64,000 bases of DNA from Metabacillus_B sp050107715 (GTDB lineage: Bacteria; Bacillota; Bacilli; Bacillales; Bacillaceae): the NCBI RefSeq assembly GCF_050107715.1, contig NZ_JBNILN010000006.1, positions 124,001 to 188,000 of the forward strand. The letters are read 5' to 3'. Shown here piece after piece: positions 26,511 to 34,902 of the stretch; position 1 is the first letter of the stretch; every line of letters starts with the position of its first letter. A program made the position numbers and the translations under genes. A model generated the notes under the pieces. It was not told where the DNA came from and searched no databases. It was given only the letters and a program-made list of their open reading frames with translations.

Positions 26511-26753
26511 GTGTCAGAAATGGAAAAAATGAAAGAGGTTCAAAAGCTGTCAGAAGAAATTTTAAAAACTTTGCTTAAAGACGGCTATGTTGGAGATCAG
26601 AACGGGCTAATGAAGGCTGTGGAGCTTTTATCGAGATCGATAAGTGATTTATCATTTATGTATGAAAAAAAAGATATATGCCATGAGAATTTATTAAAGG
26701 GAACGCTTGCGAAAGTCCAAATCTCCTATAATGCAATACAATCCAAGCAATAA
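26511..26753 (+). CDS. Small helical protein of unknown function
   Basis: 80 residues from GTG 26511, six bases after AAGGGGTG; GTG 26502 and ATG 26505 overlap that site. The protein is mostly helical and charged (EMEKMKEVQKLSEEILKTLLKDG, then a second helix LMKAVELLSRSISDL). One Cys near the C-terminus. There are no membrane helices and no family I recognise. A good terminator follows directly, which supports a real single-gene transcript. Confidence 0.62.
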   Translation: MSEMEKMKEVQKLSEEILKTLLKDGYVGDQNGLMKAVELLSRSISDLSFMYEKKDICHENLLKGTLAKVQISYNAIQSKQ

Positions 26754-26758
26754 TAAAG

Positions 26759-26782
26759 ATCCGCTGACCGCGGATTTTTTTT
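26759..26782 (+). terminator. Terminator after the small helical protein
   Basis: ATCCGC (26759-26764) pairs with GCGGAT (26770-26775), five-base loop, then a run of eight T. Confidence 0.85.
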
Positions 26783-27037
26783 AGGTCTGAACCGGAAAGC
26801 CGGACCTTTAAGAATGGTGCTGATTATAAATGCCTATAGTCTGTAGCGGAAGGCTTGAAACTCCGAGCTAAGAGCAGCGGGGCCAGGTGAGACGCCACTG
26901 TGGCGGAGCAAACATATAAATAAGAAGGTGTTTAAAAAACAGCCTTAAAGCGTGGAAGTTTTAGATAGAATTAGTCAATAATGGGCTATAGGACTTATTT
27001 TACCAAACGTATGTTCTATTTCAGGTTTGGTTTATGC
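26783..27037. other. Non-coding stretch upstream of the toxin gene
   Basis: About 250 bases with no supported reading frame. GACGCCAC/GTGGCGG near 26891-26907 could form a small hairpin. No RNA family is recognised. Confidence 0.4.
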
Positions 27038-27043
27038 TATAAT
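27038..27043 (+). promoter_or_regulatory. -10 element of the type I toxin promoter
   Basis: TATAAT preceded by TGC (TGnTATAAT, extended -10) lies 60 bases before the toxin start. The -35 region is poor, as for the pfeT promoter. Confidence 0.65.
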
Positions 27044-27078
27044 GGACTTGCAGCAGGTTGCCCGGATCACGGGAGAAT

Positions 27079-27096
27079 CCCCTTGCGGAAAGGGGG
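27079..27096 (+). promoter_or_regulatory. Hairpin that can hide the toxin ribosome site
   Basis: CCCCTT (27079-27084) pairs with AAGGGG (27090-27095) around a GCGGA loop. The 3' arm is the Shine-Dalgarno sequence of the toxin frame (start 27106). Sequestering the ribosome site in this way is typical of type I toxin messages. Confidence 0.7.
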
Positions 27097-27105
27097 TGAG
27101 GCAGC

Positions 27106-27189
27106 ATGACCATTTATGAGAGTCTGATTTTAATGCTCACGTTTGGTTCTGTCGTTATCGCGATTCTTTCTTTTCCGAGAAAAAAATAG
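27106..27189 (+). CDS. Putative holin-like type I toxin (TxpA/BsrG class), 27 residues
   Basis: A 27-residue peptide with AAGGGGGTGAGG before the ATG. It begins MTIYESLILMLTFGS, continues as a single hydrophobic helix and ends in a basic FPRKK tail: the layout of the holin-like toxin family that includes B. subtilis TxpA, BsrG, BsrE and YonT (MTxYExLxLMxxFxxxVxxxLS, then a Lys-rich end). Such peptides sit in the membrane and are silenced by an antisense RNA. The message has a sequestered ribosome site, a long structured 3' region and a terminator at about 27306-27334. No phage genes surround it. Confidence 0.8.
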   Translation: MTIYESLILMLTFGSVVIAILSFPRKK

Positions 27190-27305
27190 CCCACCCTAAG
27201 CGGGAAGGCTAAATTCAAGAGTAATTCTGCTGTGGCTGAATTAGATGTTGGCGCATCTAATCAGCCTTTAAACTGGCATTTATCATCCAATTAACAGTAT
27301 ATCAT
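27190..27305. ncRNA. Structured 3' region of the toxin message; expected antitoxin RNA overlap
   Basis: The region holds a stem of about 13 bp (27234-27247 with 27254-27266). AGCCCAC at the toxin stop (27188-27194) is complementary to GTGGGCT at 27310-27316, which would close the message end-to-end as described for BsrG-type messages. In this family the antitoxin is a convergent antisense RNA overlapping this part. A TATACT element exists on the minus strand near 27295-27300, but with a poor -35, so the antitoxin promoter is not proven. Confidence 0.4.
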
Positions 27306-27334
27306 AAGAGTGGGCTTTGATGCTCTTTTTTTTT
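27306..27334 (+). terminator. Terminator of the toxin message
   Basis: AAGAG (27306-27310) pairs with CTCTT (27323-27327), extended by two wobble pairs, and runs into nine T residues. Confidence 0.7.
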
Positions 27335-27474
27335 ATCACAAAAGCGGAAGCTGACCGGAAAAACGGCTCAACCATCCACGTGTATTTCAGGTTGATTTTC
27401 CCACGCCGTGCTCCCCTCAAACATTGGAAAAATTGAATAGCTTCCTAGTGTCCAGAACAGACCTGTTCAACAAG

Positions 27475-27511
27475 CGAAAGGCGGGTAGAAATAGATTCTA
27501 TCCGCCTTTCG
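27475..27511 (-). terminator. Hairpin downstream of the small minus-strand gene
   Basis: CGAAAGGCGGGTAGAA (27475-27490) pairs with TTCTATCCGCCTTTCG (27496-27511), 16 bp with one wobble. It lies 11 bases past the stop of the minus-strand SASP-like gene. The T tract is weak. Confidence 0.6.
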
Positions 27512-27521
27512 TATGTAGCTC

Positions 27522-27653
27522 TTATTTTTGATTTTTATTGGATTTCGGAGCGTTCATTTCTTTACCAAATTCAGTATCAGACTTCTGGTTTTGCTGATTT
27601 TGCTGTTTTTGCATTTGCTGTTCCTTGCTCTCATTTTGCTGATTTTTAGCCAT
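27522..27653 (-). CDS. Gln-rich small protein resembling gamma-type SASP
   Basis: 43 residues; ATG 27653 with AAAGGAGGG seven bases upstream. The sequence is Gln/Asn/Lys-rich without cysteine or hydrophobic helix, and its middle holds SDTEFGKEMNA. TEF(A/G)xE is the core of the cleavage site of the spore protease GPR in gamma-type small acid-soluble spore proteins such as SspE. The length is half that of SspE and there is only one motif. It may be a spore-packed amino acid store or a related minor spore protein; the family assignment is an inference from composition and motif. Confidence 0.7.
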   Translation of the reverse strand: MAKNQQNESKEQQMQKQQNQQNQKSDTEFGKEMNAPKSNKNQK

Positions 27654-27834
27654 TTCCTATCCCTCCTTTGCTTAAACATGTAGCGTAAGGGGTATATTTT
27701 CACCACATACGAATCCTATTTTTACCTATTTTTTCTGTATTATACATTTTGGCGGCTTCTTATCAGTTTAATCTTCCGAATGTTCCTGGACGAAAATACC
27801 ACCGCACTGCCCACCAATAAAGGAGTGAATAAAA

Positions 27835-28896
27835 TTGAAAAAAATACGGACCGGACTTGCTGGCTATGGTTTATCGGGAGAGGTTTTCCACGCACCGTTT
27901 CTGCACACAAACCCCTTATTTGAATTTGCGATGGTAATGGAAAGATCGAAAAATCTTGCAAGAAAACGCTACCCTTATGTTGAACGGGTCCATTCCTTTG
28001 ATCAGATGATTCTGGATCCTTCCATTGAACTTGTTGTAATCACCACTCCTAATGAATACCACTTTGAAATGATTAAAGAGGCGCTGATGAAAGATAAGCA
28101 TGTTCTGGTGGAGAAGCCGTTCACGGTCACTTCATCTGAAGGGTATAAGCTTGATGATCTTGCGAAAAAAAGAAATCTTGTTCTTGCCGTTTACCATAAC
28201 AGGAGGTGGGATGGGGATTTTCTTACGGTGCAGGCCTTGCTTAAGCAGGAACTGGCAGGAAACCCGTCCGCTTTTGAGGCTCACTTTGACCGGTTTGAAA
28301 GCGGCATGAACTTCGATTCATGGCGAGAGAAAGATTTACCCGGTTCAGGGGTACTGTTCGATTTGGGTTCACATTTGATCGATCAGGCTTTGTGTTTGTT
28401 TGGAAAGCCGGAAGAGGTAACTGCCAATATCGAGATACAGAGGGAAGGGGGAATGGCCGATGATGCATTTGACATCCACCTTCATTATAAAACCCTTACA
28501 GCTGTTCTTAAATCAGGTATGCTTATTAGAGAGCCGGGCCCCCGTTATCAGCTTCACGGCAGCAAAGGGTCGTTTATTAAATATGGAATAGATCCCCAGG
28601 AGGAAAGATTAAAGGCGGGAGCTTGGCCGGATGAAAAAGATTTTGGATTTGAACCGGAAGAATCGTGGGGAATCCTGAATACAGACTTCAATGGTCTGCA
28701 CTTCAGAGGGAATATCGAAACACTGCCTGGTCAATATAATACCTTCTATAACAAACTTTATGAATCCATAAGAGATGGGAAAAAGGTGCCTGTTAGTGCC
28801 TCGGAAGCAGCAGCTGTCATTGATGTCATCGAGTGCGCCCGGAAAAGCGCGGCAGAGGGAAGGACTATCCGTTTTATTGACCGCGGTGCTGAATAG
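27835..28896 (+). CDS. Gfo/Idh/MocA family oxidoreductase (IolW/YvaA-like)
   Basis: 353 residues with TTG start 27835 and AAAGGAG upstream. Rossmann loop LAGYGLSGEVFHAPFL at the N-terminus; the substrate-domain signature is HVLVEKPFTVTSSEG (EKP). The catalytic-region block DLGSHLIDQALCLFG contains the conserved GxHxxD His. The N-terminal GYGLSGEVFHAPF pattern is that of B. subtilis IolW (YvaA), an NADPH-dependent scyllo-inositol dehydrogenase of nearly equal length. The substrate could be another inositol or sugar. No inositol genes are adjacent. Confidence 0.85.
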   Translation: MKKIRTGLAGYGLSGEVFHAPFLHTNPLFEFAMVMERSKNLARKRYPYVERVHSFDQMILDPSIELVVITTPNEYHFEMIKEALMKDKHVLVEKPFTVTSSEGYKLDDLAKKRNLVLAVYHNRRWDGDFLTVQALLKQELAGNPSAFEAHFDRFESGMNFDSWREKDLPGSGVLFDLGSHLIDQALCLFGKPEEVTANIEIQREGGMADDAFDIHLHYKTLTAVLKSGMLIREPGPRYQLHGSKGSFIKYGIDPQEERLKAGAWPDEKDFGFEPEESWGILNTDFNGLHFRGNIETLPGQYNTFYNKLYESIRDGKKVPVSASEAAAVIDVIECARKSAAEGRTIRFIDRGAE

Positions 28897-28941
28897 GGAA
28901 ATAGTGATTATGCCACTCTAAGAAAAAGAGGAGTGAGCATA

Positions 28942-29349
28942 ATGAATAGATGGATACTAGCAGGAACAATTATTTTTCTTCTTGCCGGATGCAAAGAAGA
29001 TGACCAGGCAGCGCCCAGAACTTTTTTGATCCCTGAAGGCTATACCGGGTGGGTCAAGGTGGAATATAAAGGCACGATGAAAGCTTCGACCTCCCAAAAC
29101 CATCAGGAAATACTGAGAGCTGACTCAAATGGGCTGATTAAGACAAATGGCCGCAGTATACACGAAGGATGGGCTCAAAGCAGTTATTACTATATAAGCA
29201 AAAACGGAACAAAGACGAAACTTAATCCTGATAAAATGATTCATGGCAACTCCAGCGGGAGGGAATCCAAAGAAGCAGCAGAACAGTACTTTTTTGTAGG
29301 TACGGATAAGGATTTCCAGAAAAACGAATACAAACCGGAGCATCCGTAA
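28942..29349 (+). CDS. Lipoprotein with a DUF6843-like domain
   Basis: 135 residues from ATG 28942, with AGAGGAG eight bases before it (GTG 28933 lies inside that site). Signal peptide with lipobox LLAGC, so the mature protein is lipid-anchored outside the membrane. The mature part begins RTFLIPEGYTGWVKVEY, the pattern of the DUF6843 family of small secreted proteins. Function unknown. It is probably co-transcribed with the dehydrogenase 45 bases upstream. Confidence 0.75.
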   Translation: MNRWILAGTIIFLLAGCKEDDQAAPRTFLIPEGYTGWVKVEYKGTMKASTSQNHQEILRADSNGLIKTNGRSIHEGWAQSSYYYISKNGTKTKLNPDKMIHGNSSGRESKEAAEQYFFVGTDKDFQKNEYKPEHP

Positions 29350-29396
29350 CCAGCTATTCCATTCAGCTTTTTTTCTACAGTATCCGACAAAATTCG

Positions 29397-29425
29397 TTGA
29401 CGGCGGGCGTAAACACCTGTACGAT
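29397..29425 (+). promoter_or_regulatory. SigA promoter of glcT
   Basis: TTGACG (29397-29402), 17-base spacer, TACGAT (29420-29425), about 38 bases before the glcT start. Confidence 0.75.
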
Positions 29426-29462
29426 ATGAAGGGTTATAGCAGGAAAAGGAGCTGGGTAGGTC

Positions 29463-30308
29463 GTGAGTACGCCCTTTATCGTTAAGAAAGTCCTTAATAA
29501 TAATGTGCTGATTGCTGATCACCCGGGGTTTCAAGAGGTTGTACTGATTGGCAGGGGGATTGGCTTTGGCAGATCCAGAGGCGATCGGATCGAGGAAGAT
29601 TCCTATGAAAAGATGTTTGTTTTAAAGGATGAGAAAGAACAGGAGCAGTATAAGCTGCTGCTGCCGCATATCGATGAAGATGTGATAGCAATTATTCATG
29701 AAGTGATCCAGCACATAGAAACTAAGCTTAAGCACCCCTTGAACGAACATATTCATATTGGGCTGACGGATCACATTTCATTTGCACTTAAGAGAATAAA
29801 ACAGGGCATGGACCTAAAAAACCCCTTCATGATTGAAACGAAGACCCTTTATCCGATGGAATATGAATTGGCAAAAGAGGCTGTTGATATTATTGAGCGC
29901 CGCCTTGATGTCGTTCTCCCGGAAGGCGAAGTGGGATTTATTGTCCTTCATATTCACGGTGCCATTACGGATAAACCCTTAAGTGAAGTAAACCAATCGT
30001 CCCAGCTGATTGCCAGGCTGACGAATTTAATTGAAGATTCTCTTAAAATCCAAATAGATCATGAAAGCATTAACTATTTAAGGCTTGTCCGCCATATCCG
30101 ATTCACGATAGACCGGGTTCGGGCTGGAGAAAAATTGGATGAACCGGAAAAAATGGCTGACCTATTGAAAAATGAATATCCACTGTGCTATAATACTGCT
30201 TGGAAATTAATTAAAGTGATGCAGCAAACGCTTAAAAAGCCAGTATATAATGCTGAAGCAGTTTATCTGACCATGCATTTATACCGATTATCCAATAAAA
30301 TATCGTAA
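29463..30308 (+). CDS. glcT: Transcription antiterminator GlcT of the ptsGHI operon
   Basis: 281 residues; GTG 29463 with a GGAG-rich leader. The N-terminal RNA-binding CAT domain (FIVKKVLNNNVLIADHPGFQEVVLIGRGIGFG) is followed by two PTS regulation domains, PRD1 (about 65-170, with His in GLTDHISFAL and VLHIHGA) and PRD2 (about 172-281, with His in RLVRHIRFT and LTMHLYRL). When glucose is present GlcT binds the RAT in the ptsG leader and prevents termination; without glucose EIIGlc phosphorylates PRD1 and inactivates it. The target is seen 14 bases downstream of this gene. Confidence 0.95.
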   Translation: MSTPFIVKKVLNNNVLIADHPGFQEVVLIGRGIGFGRSRGDRIEEDSYEKMFVLKDEKEQEQYKLLLPHIDEDVIAIIHEVIQHIETKLKHPLNEHIHIGLTDHISFALKRIKQGMDLKNPFMIETKTLYPMEYELAKEAVDIIERRLDVVLPEGEVGFIVLHIHGAITDKPLSEVNQSSQLIARLTNLIEDSLKIQIDHESINYLRLVRHIRFTIDRVRAGEKLDEPEKMADLLKNEYPLCYNTAWKLIKVMQQTLKKPVYNAEAVYLTMHLYRLSNKIS

Positions 30309-30323
30309 CCGGTACCAGCGTGT

Positions 30324-30348
30324 AACTGATTCGATCAGGCATGAGTGA
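30324..30348 (+). promoter_or_regulatory. RAT: GlcT-binding RNA antiterminator of ptsG
   Basis: ACTGAT, TCG loop, ATCAG then GCATGAGTGA: a short stem-loop (CTGAT 30326-30330 with ATCAG 30334-30338) in the conserved GlcT RAT context. Its 3' end (GGCATGAGTGA) is also the left arm of the terminator at 30338-30428, so the two structures exclude each other. Confidence 0.85.
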
Positions 30349-30430
30349 TAAAGGGGAAAGGTTTTCCTGCTTTCCATTTAGGGAAGGAGAAACAGGAAAT
30401 CTCTATGCCTTTTTCACCATGCCTTTTTCT
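30338..30430 (+). terminator. Conditional terminator in the ptsG leader
   Basis: GGCAT plus GTGA (30338-30348) pair with TCAC plus ATGCC (30414-30423), followed by TTTTTCTGTTTTATTTTT. An inner stem (TTTCCTG 30363-30369 with CAGGAAA 30393-30399) brings the arms together. A second ATGCCTTTTT at 30405-30414 offers an alternative 3' arm. GlcT binding to the RAT should prevent it forming. Confidence 0.8.
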
Positions 30431-30546
30431 GTTTTATTTTTGAGGGTCCCATTTAGTTACCTTTAGTAAGAAAACGGTTTCAATATGTATTGTTGGATTT
30501 TTTAGCCGCTGCAAGCACACAATAGGCTCAAGGAGGATTGAATCGA

Positions 30547-32646
30547 ATGTTCAAAAACTTATTTGGAGTATTGCAGAAAATCGGGAAAGCACTTATGCTG
30601 CCTGTTGCTATATTACCTGCAGCAGGGATCTTGCTTGCTTTCGGTAATGCTATGCAGAACCCCCAGCTCACTGCAAAAATACCAGCGCTTTCAAATGAAA
30701 CCTTTACATTGATCGCAAAGGTAATGGAGTCCTCAGGGGACATTGTCTTCTCGAACTTGCCGCTTCTGTTCGCGGTGGGGGTTGCCATTGGTTTAGCAAA
30801 TGGCGATGGGGTTGCCGGTATCGCGGCAATCATTGGATATTTGGTCATGAACGCAACGATGAGTGCTGTTCTTACTCAAACAGGACAGCTACCATCTGAT
30901 GCTGTACAATTAGCTGAGTTTTTAGCAGCGGGTAACCCTGAATACGCCAGAGTACTGGGAATTGCCACACTCCAGACCGGGGTTTTCGGCGGGATTATTA
31001 TAGGGGTGCTTGCCGCCTCCATGTATAACCGCTTCTACAATATTGAGCTTCCTCAATATCTTGGATTCTTTGCCGGAAAGCGTTTTGTACCGATTGTAAC
31101 AGCTGTTTCAGCACTAATTATCGGAATTATCATGCTGTTTATCTGGCCGCCTGTACAAAGCGGATTGAATGCTTTCTCGAATGGACTGCTTGAATCAAAC
31201 CGTACATTAGCTGCATTTCTTTTCGGTCTTATTGAACGGTCTCTTATTCCTTTTGGGCTTCACCACATTTTCTATGCACCATTCTGGTTCGAATTCGGAA
31301 ATTATACGACCCAGGCAGGGGAGCTTGTCCGCGGCGACCAGCGGATTTTTATGGCTCAAATAAAAGACGGTGCTGAACTGACTGCAGGTACGTTTATGAC
31401 TGGTAAATTTCCTTTCATGATGTTCGGACTTCCTGCTGCAGCACTTGCGATTTATCACGAGGCACGCCCGGAGAACAAAAAGCTTGTTGCCGGGATCATG
31501 GGGTCCGCAGCACTAACATCTTTCCTGACTGGTATTACAGAACCGCTCGAGTTCAGCTTCTTGTTTGTCGCACCTATTCTTTTCGGAATTCATGCTGTAT
31601 TTGCGGGCTTGTCATTTATGATCATGCAAATGCTCGATGTTAAAATTGGTATGACCTTCTCCGGCGGGGTCATCGATTATGTTCTATTCGGGATCCTGCC
31701 AAACCGTACAGACTGGTGGCTAGTCATTCCCGTTGGACTGGTTATGGCTGTCATCTATTACTTTGGCTTCCGATTTGCTATCCGCAAGTTTAATCTTGGA
31801 ACACCGGGCCGTGAAGAGGCAAATGCAGAAACGGACGGAGAAGGTTCCCAACGTCCTGCCGGAGATCTTCCATATGAAGTCCTTCAGGCACTTGGCGGCC
31901 AGGAGAACATTAAACACCTTGATGCTTGTATCACCAGACTTCGTGTCCAGGTTGAAGATGTAAAGAATGTGAAAAAGGACCGTCTGAAAAACCTGGGTGC
32001 TTCCGGAGTGCTTGAAGTAGGAAACAATATTCAGGCGATCTTCGGACCTAAATCCGATAATTTAAAATCGCAGATTCAAGATGTTATTTCAGGCAAACGC
32101 CCAAGAGCTGCTGATACTTCCAGCATGAAAGATGAAGTGGAGCAGCAAATTGAAGAAGTGAATCCTGAAGCTCTGCAAAATCATTTTGATGAAGAACACT
32201 TTGTATCACCGATACATGGCCGCATTCTTCCGATTACTGAAGTGCCGGATCAAGTCTTCTCAGGTAAGATGATGGGAGACGGATTTGCGATTGATCCAAT
32301 TGATGGAACGGTTGTATCACCGGTAGACGGCAAAATTTTAAATATCTTCCCGACAAAGCATGCAATTGGGCTTCTATCTGAAAGCGGACATGAAATTCTG
32401 ATTCATGTGGGAATTGATACTGTTAATCTTAAAGGTGAAGGCTTTGAGTCCTTCATTGCCGAAGGGGACACTGTTAAGAAAGGCCAGAAGCTTCTCGAGG
32501 TAAACCTTGAGTTTGTAAAGGCCAATGCTCCATCAATCATTACACCGATTGTATTCACGAATCTCAAAGACGGAGAGTCCATTGAGATTCTGGAAACAGG
32601 AGAAGTGAAAAGCGAACAAAAGAGTATTATTAAGATCAGCAAATAA
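30547..32646 (+). CDS. ptsG: Glucose-specific PTS enzyme IICBA (PtsG)
   Basis: 699 residues from ATG 30547 (AGGAGG ten bases upstream), identical in length to B. subtilis PtsG. IIC transmembrane domain about 1-410 (LPVAILPAAGILLAFGNAM; GITEPLEFSFLFVAP), IIB about 435-520 with phosphorylated Cys461 in LDACITRLRV, then a Gln/Glu linker and IIA about 560-690 with phosphorylated His620 in ILIHVGIDTV. It takes up and phosphorylates glucose at the membrane, and EIIGlc also phosphorylates GlcT. Expression depends on the leader antiterminator. ptsH follows about 100 bases downstream. Confidence 0.97.
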   Translation: MFKNLFGVLQKIGKALMLPVAILPAAGILLAFGNAMQNPQLTAKIPALSNETFTLIAKVMESSGDIVFSNLPLLFAVGVAIGLANGDGVAGIAAIIGYLVMNATMSAVLTQTGQLPSDAVQLAEFLAAGNPEYARVLGIATLQTGVFGGIIIGVLAASMYNRFYNIELPQYLGFFAGKRFVPIVTAVSALIIGIIMLFIWPPVQSGLNAFSNGLLESNRTLAAFLFGLIERSLIPFGLHHIFYAPFWFEFGNYTTQAGELVRGDQRIFMAQIKDGAELTAGTFMTGKFPFMMFGLPAAALAIYHEARPENKKLVAGIMGSAALTSFLTGITEPLEFSFLFVAPILFGIHAVFAGLSFMIMQMLDVKIGMTFSGGVIDYVLFGILPNRTDWWLVIPVGLVMAVIYYFGFRFAIRKFNLGTPGREEANAETDGEGSQRPAGDLPYEVLQALGGQENIKHLDACITRLRVQVEDVKNVKKDRLKNLGASGVLEVGNNIQAIFGPKSDNLKSQIQDVISGKRPRAADTSSMKDEVEQQIEEVNPEALQNHFDEEHFVSPIHGRILPITEVPDQVFSGKMMGDGFAIDPIDGTVVSPVDGKILNIFPTKHAIGLLSESGHEILIHVGIDTVNLKGEGFESFIAEGDTVKKGQKLLEVNLEFVKANAPSIITPIVFTNLKDGESIEILETGEVKSEQKSIIKISK

Positions 32647-32747
32647 GCTTTATGCCAGCTCCCACTTGTCAGATGACAAGCGGGACTGGTAAGATAACAT
32701 ATTGTGAACAATTAAAAATACCTATTGTGATAAAGGAGAAGATTAAC

Positions 32748-33014
32748 ATGGCTGAAAAAACATTTAAAGTAACTGCGGAATCCGGTATTCATGCACGTCC
32801 TGCAACAGTATTGGTACAAACGGCAAGCCGTTTTGATGCGGATATCAATCTTGAATACAATGGAAAAACGGTCAACCTTAAATCCATCATGGGCGTTATG
32901 TCTCTTGGAATCGCCAAAGATTCTGAAGTTAAAATCACAGCAAGCGGCTCTGATGAAAGTGAAGCAATTGCTGCTCTTGAAGAAACGATGAAGAATGAAG
33001 GACTTGGAGAATAA
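32748..33014 (+). CDS. ptsH: Phosphocarrier protein HPr
   Basis: 88 residues with AAAGGAG before the ATG. His15 (GIHARPAT), phosphorylated by enzyme I, and Ser46 (LKSIMGVMSLG), phosphorylated by HPr kinase for catabolite repression through CcpA, are both present. It passes phosphate from PtsI to sugar-specific EII proteins. Its stop overlaps the ptsI start by one base (TAATG). A hairpin between ptsG and ptsH (CTTGTC with GACAAG near 32667-32682) may partly uncouple them. Confidence 0.98.
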   Translation: MAEKTFKVTAESGIHARPATVLVQTASRFDADINLEYNGKTVNLKSIMGVMSLGIAKDSEVKITASGSDESEAIAALEETMKNEGLGE

Positions 33015-34735
33015 TGCTGGAACTTAACGGTATCGGAGCTTCTGCCGGTATTGCGATTGCGAAAGCATACCGCCTTGAAGAACCAGATCTTACTGTATCC
33101 AAAACCACAGTTTCGGATCAGGATGCTGAGATCCGCCGGTTTGAAGAAGCTATTCATAAATCAAAGTCAGAGCTTGAACGAATCAAGGAACATGCACTAA
33201 ACGAACTTGGTAAAGACAAAGCAGAGATTTTTGCCGCTCATTTGCTGGTACTAAGTGATCCGGAGCTGTTGAATCCTGTAAAAGATAAAATCAGCAGTGA
33301 AGCTTCCAATGCTGAATTCGCCATGAAAGAAACGGCTGATATGTTTGTCAGTGTGTTTGAATCCATGGACAATGAATACATGAAGGAACGTGCCGCTGAC
33401 ATTCGCGACGTTACAAAGCGTGTTATTGCCCATCTGATTGGCGTAGAGCTTCCGAGCCCTTCTCTTATTTCTGAAGAAGTCGTGATCATAGCGGAGGATT
33501 TAACTCCTTCTGACACAGCTCAGCTCAACCGTCAATTTGTGCTTGGATTCACGACGGACATCGGCGGACGTACATCCCATTCCGCCATCATGGCCCGATC
33601 CATGGAAATCCCGGCTGTTGTAGGTACAAAAGAAGCAACAGCTAAAATTCAAAACGGTACGATGGTTATCGTTGATGGACTGAGCGGTGATGTAATCATC
33701 GATCCTTCCTCCGAGACCATTGCTGCTTACGAAGAAAAGAAAAAGAAGCATGAAGCTCAAAAAGCAGAGTGGGCAAAACTCGTTAATGAGCCGACCGTTT
33801 CAAAAGACGGCCATCATGTCGAGCTTGCAGCAAATATCGGTACACCAAAAGATGTAAAGGGTGTGATCGAAAACGGCGGGGAAGCAGTAGGCCTTTACCG
33901 TACGGAATTTCTTTACATGGGGCGTGATCAGCTTCCTACAGAGGACGAGCAGTTTGAAGCATACAAAGCCGTTCTCACTAATATGGAAGGCAAGCCAGTC
34001 GTAGTTCGCACACTTGATATTGGCGGGGATAAGGAACTGCCTTATCTTCATCTTCCAAAAGAAATGAACCCGTTCCTCGGCTTCCGTGCTATCCGCCTAT
34101 GCCTTGAGGAGCAGGATATCTTCAGAACACAGCTTCGGGCTCTGCTCCGGGCAAGCGTTCACGGCAATCTTCGCATTATGTTTCCGATGATTGCCACACT
34201 TGATGAATTCAGGCAGGCTAAAGCGGTCCTGCTTGAAGAAAAAGCAGGCCTTCAATCAAAAGGTGTGAAAGTGTCGGAAAACATTGAGATTGGGATTATG
34301 GTAGAGATTCCATCTACAGCAGTTATGGCTGACGTTTTCGCCAAGGAAGTTGATTTCTTCAGTATCGGGACCAATGACCTTGTTCAATACACGATGGCTG
34401 CTGACCGTATGAATGAACGTGTTTCCTACCTTTATCAGCCATACAATCCTGCCATTCTGCGCCTTATTACGCTTGTAATTGAAGCGGCGCATAAAGAGGG
34501 CAAATGGGTTGGCATGTGCGGAGAAATGGCGGGCGATCCAATTGCAATCCCAATTCTGCTTGGGCTTGGCCTGGACGAATTCTCTATGAGTGCAACATCC
34601 ATTCTTCCTGCAAGGACTCAGATTCTGGGGCTGTCAAAAGAAGAAGCTGCTTCCTATAAGGAACAGATTTTGGGAATGGAAACAACTCAGGAAGTAATTG
34701 ACTTTGTAAAGCAAACCTTTCATGTAGAATCATGA
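33014..34735 (+). CDS. ptsI: PTS enzyme I (phosphoenolpyruvate-protein phosphotransferase)
   Basis: 573 residues starting at ATG 33014, coupled to ptsH. N-terminal phosphohistidine domain with His189 in GGRTSHSAIMARS; C-terminal PEP-binding barrel with RTEFLYMGRDQLP, DIGGDKELPYL and the active-site Cys in GMCGEMAGDP. It autophosphorylates from PEP and charges HPr. A strong terminator follows, closing the glcT-ptsGHI region. Confidence 0.98.
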   Translation: MLELNGIGASAGIAIAKAYRLEEPDLTVSKTTVSDQDAEIRRFEEAIHKSKSELERIKEHALNELGKDKAEIFAAHLLVLSDPELLNPVKDKISSEASNAEFAMKETADMFVSVFESMDNEYMKERAADIRDVTKRVIAHLIGVELPSPSLISEEVVIIAEDLTPSDTAQLNRQFVLGFTTDIGGRTSHSAIMARSMEIPAVVGTKEATAKIQNGTMVIVDGLSGDVIIDPSSETIAAYEEKKKKHEAQKAEWAKLVNEPTVSKDGHHVELAANIGTPKDVKGVIENGGEAVGLYRTEFLYMGRDQLPTEDEQFEAYKAVLTNMEGKPVVVRTLDIGGDKELPYLHLPKEMNPFLGFRAIRLCLEEQDIFRTQLRALLRASVHGNLRIMFPMIATLDEFRQAKAVLLEEKAGLQSKGVKVSENIEIGIMVEIPSTAVMADVFAKEVDFFSIGTNDLVQYTMAADRMNERVSYLYQPYNPAILRLITLVIEAAHKEGKWVGMCGEMAGDPIAIPILLGLGLDEFSMSATSILPARTQILGLSKEEAASYKEQILGMETTQEVIDFVKQTFHVES

Positions 34736-34737
34736 TT

Positions 34738-34766
34738 AAAAAGACAGGCAAATGCCTGTCTTTTTT
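34738..34766 (+). terminator. Terminator of the ptsGHI operon
   Basis: AAAAGACAGGCA and TGCCTGTCTTTT pair with a two-base gap, ending in TTTTTT. Confidence 0.95.
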
Positions 34767-34902
34767 GCGTTTAATGTAGAAAATATAGGCTATTGGTTAG
34801 AATTAACTGGTATAATAGCGGTAAGAATAACCATTTGTTCTGGCTGTTCCGCACCATTTGGCAGTCCATACGAGATTATACTGATAAAGAAGAGGTTGTT
34901 TT

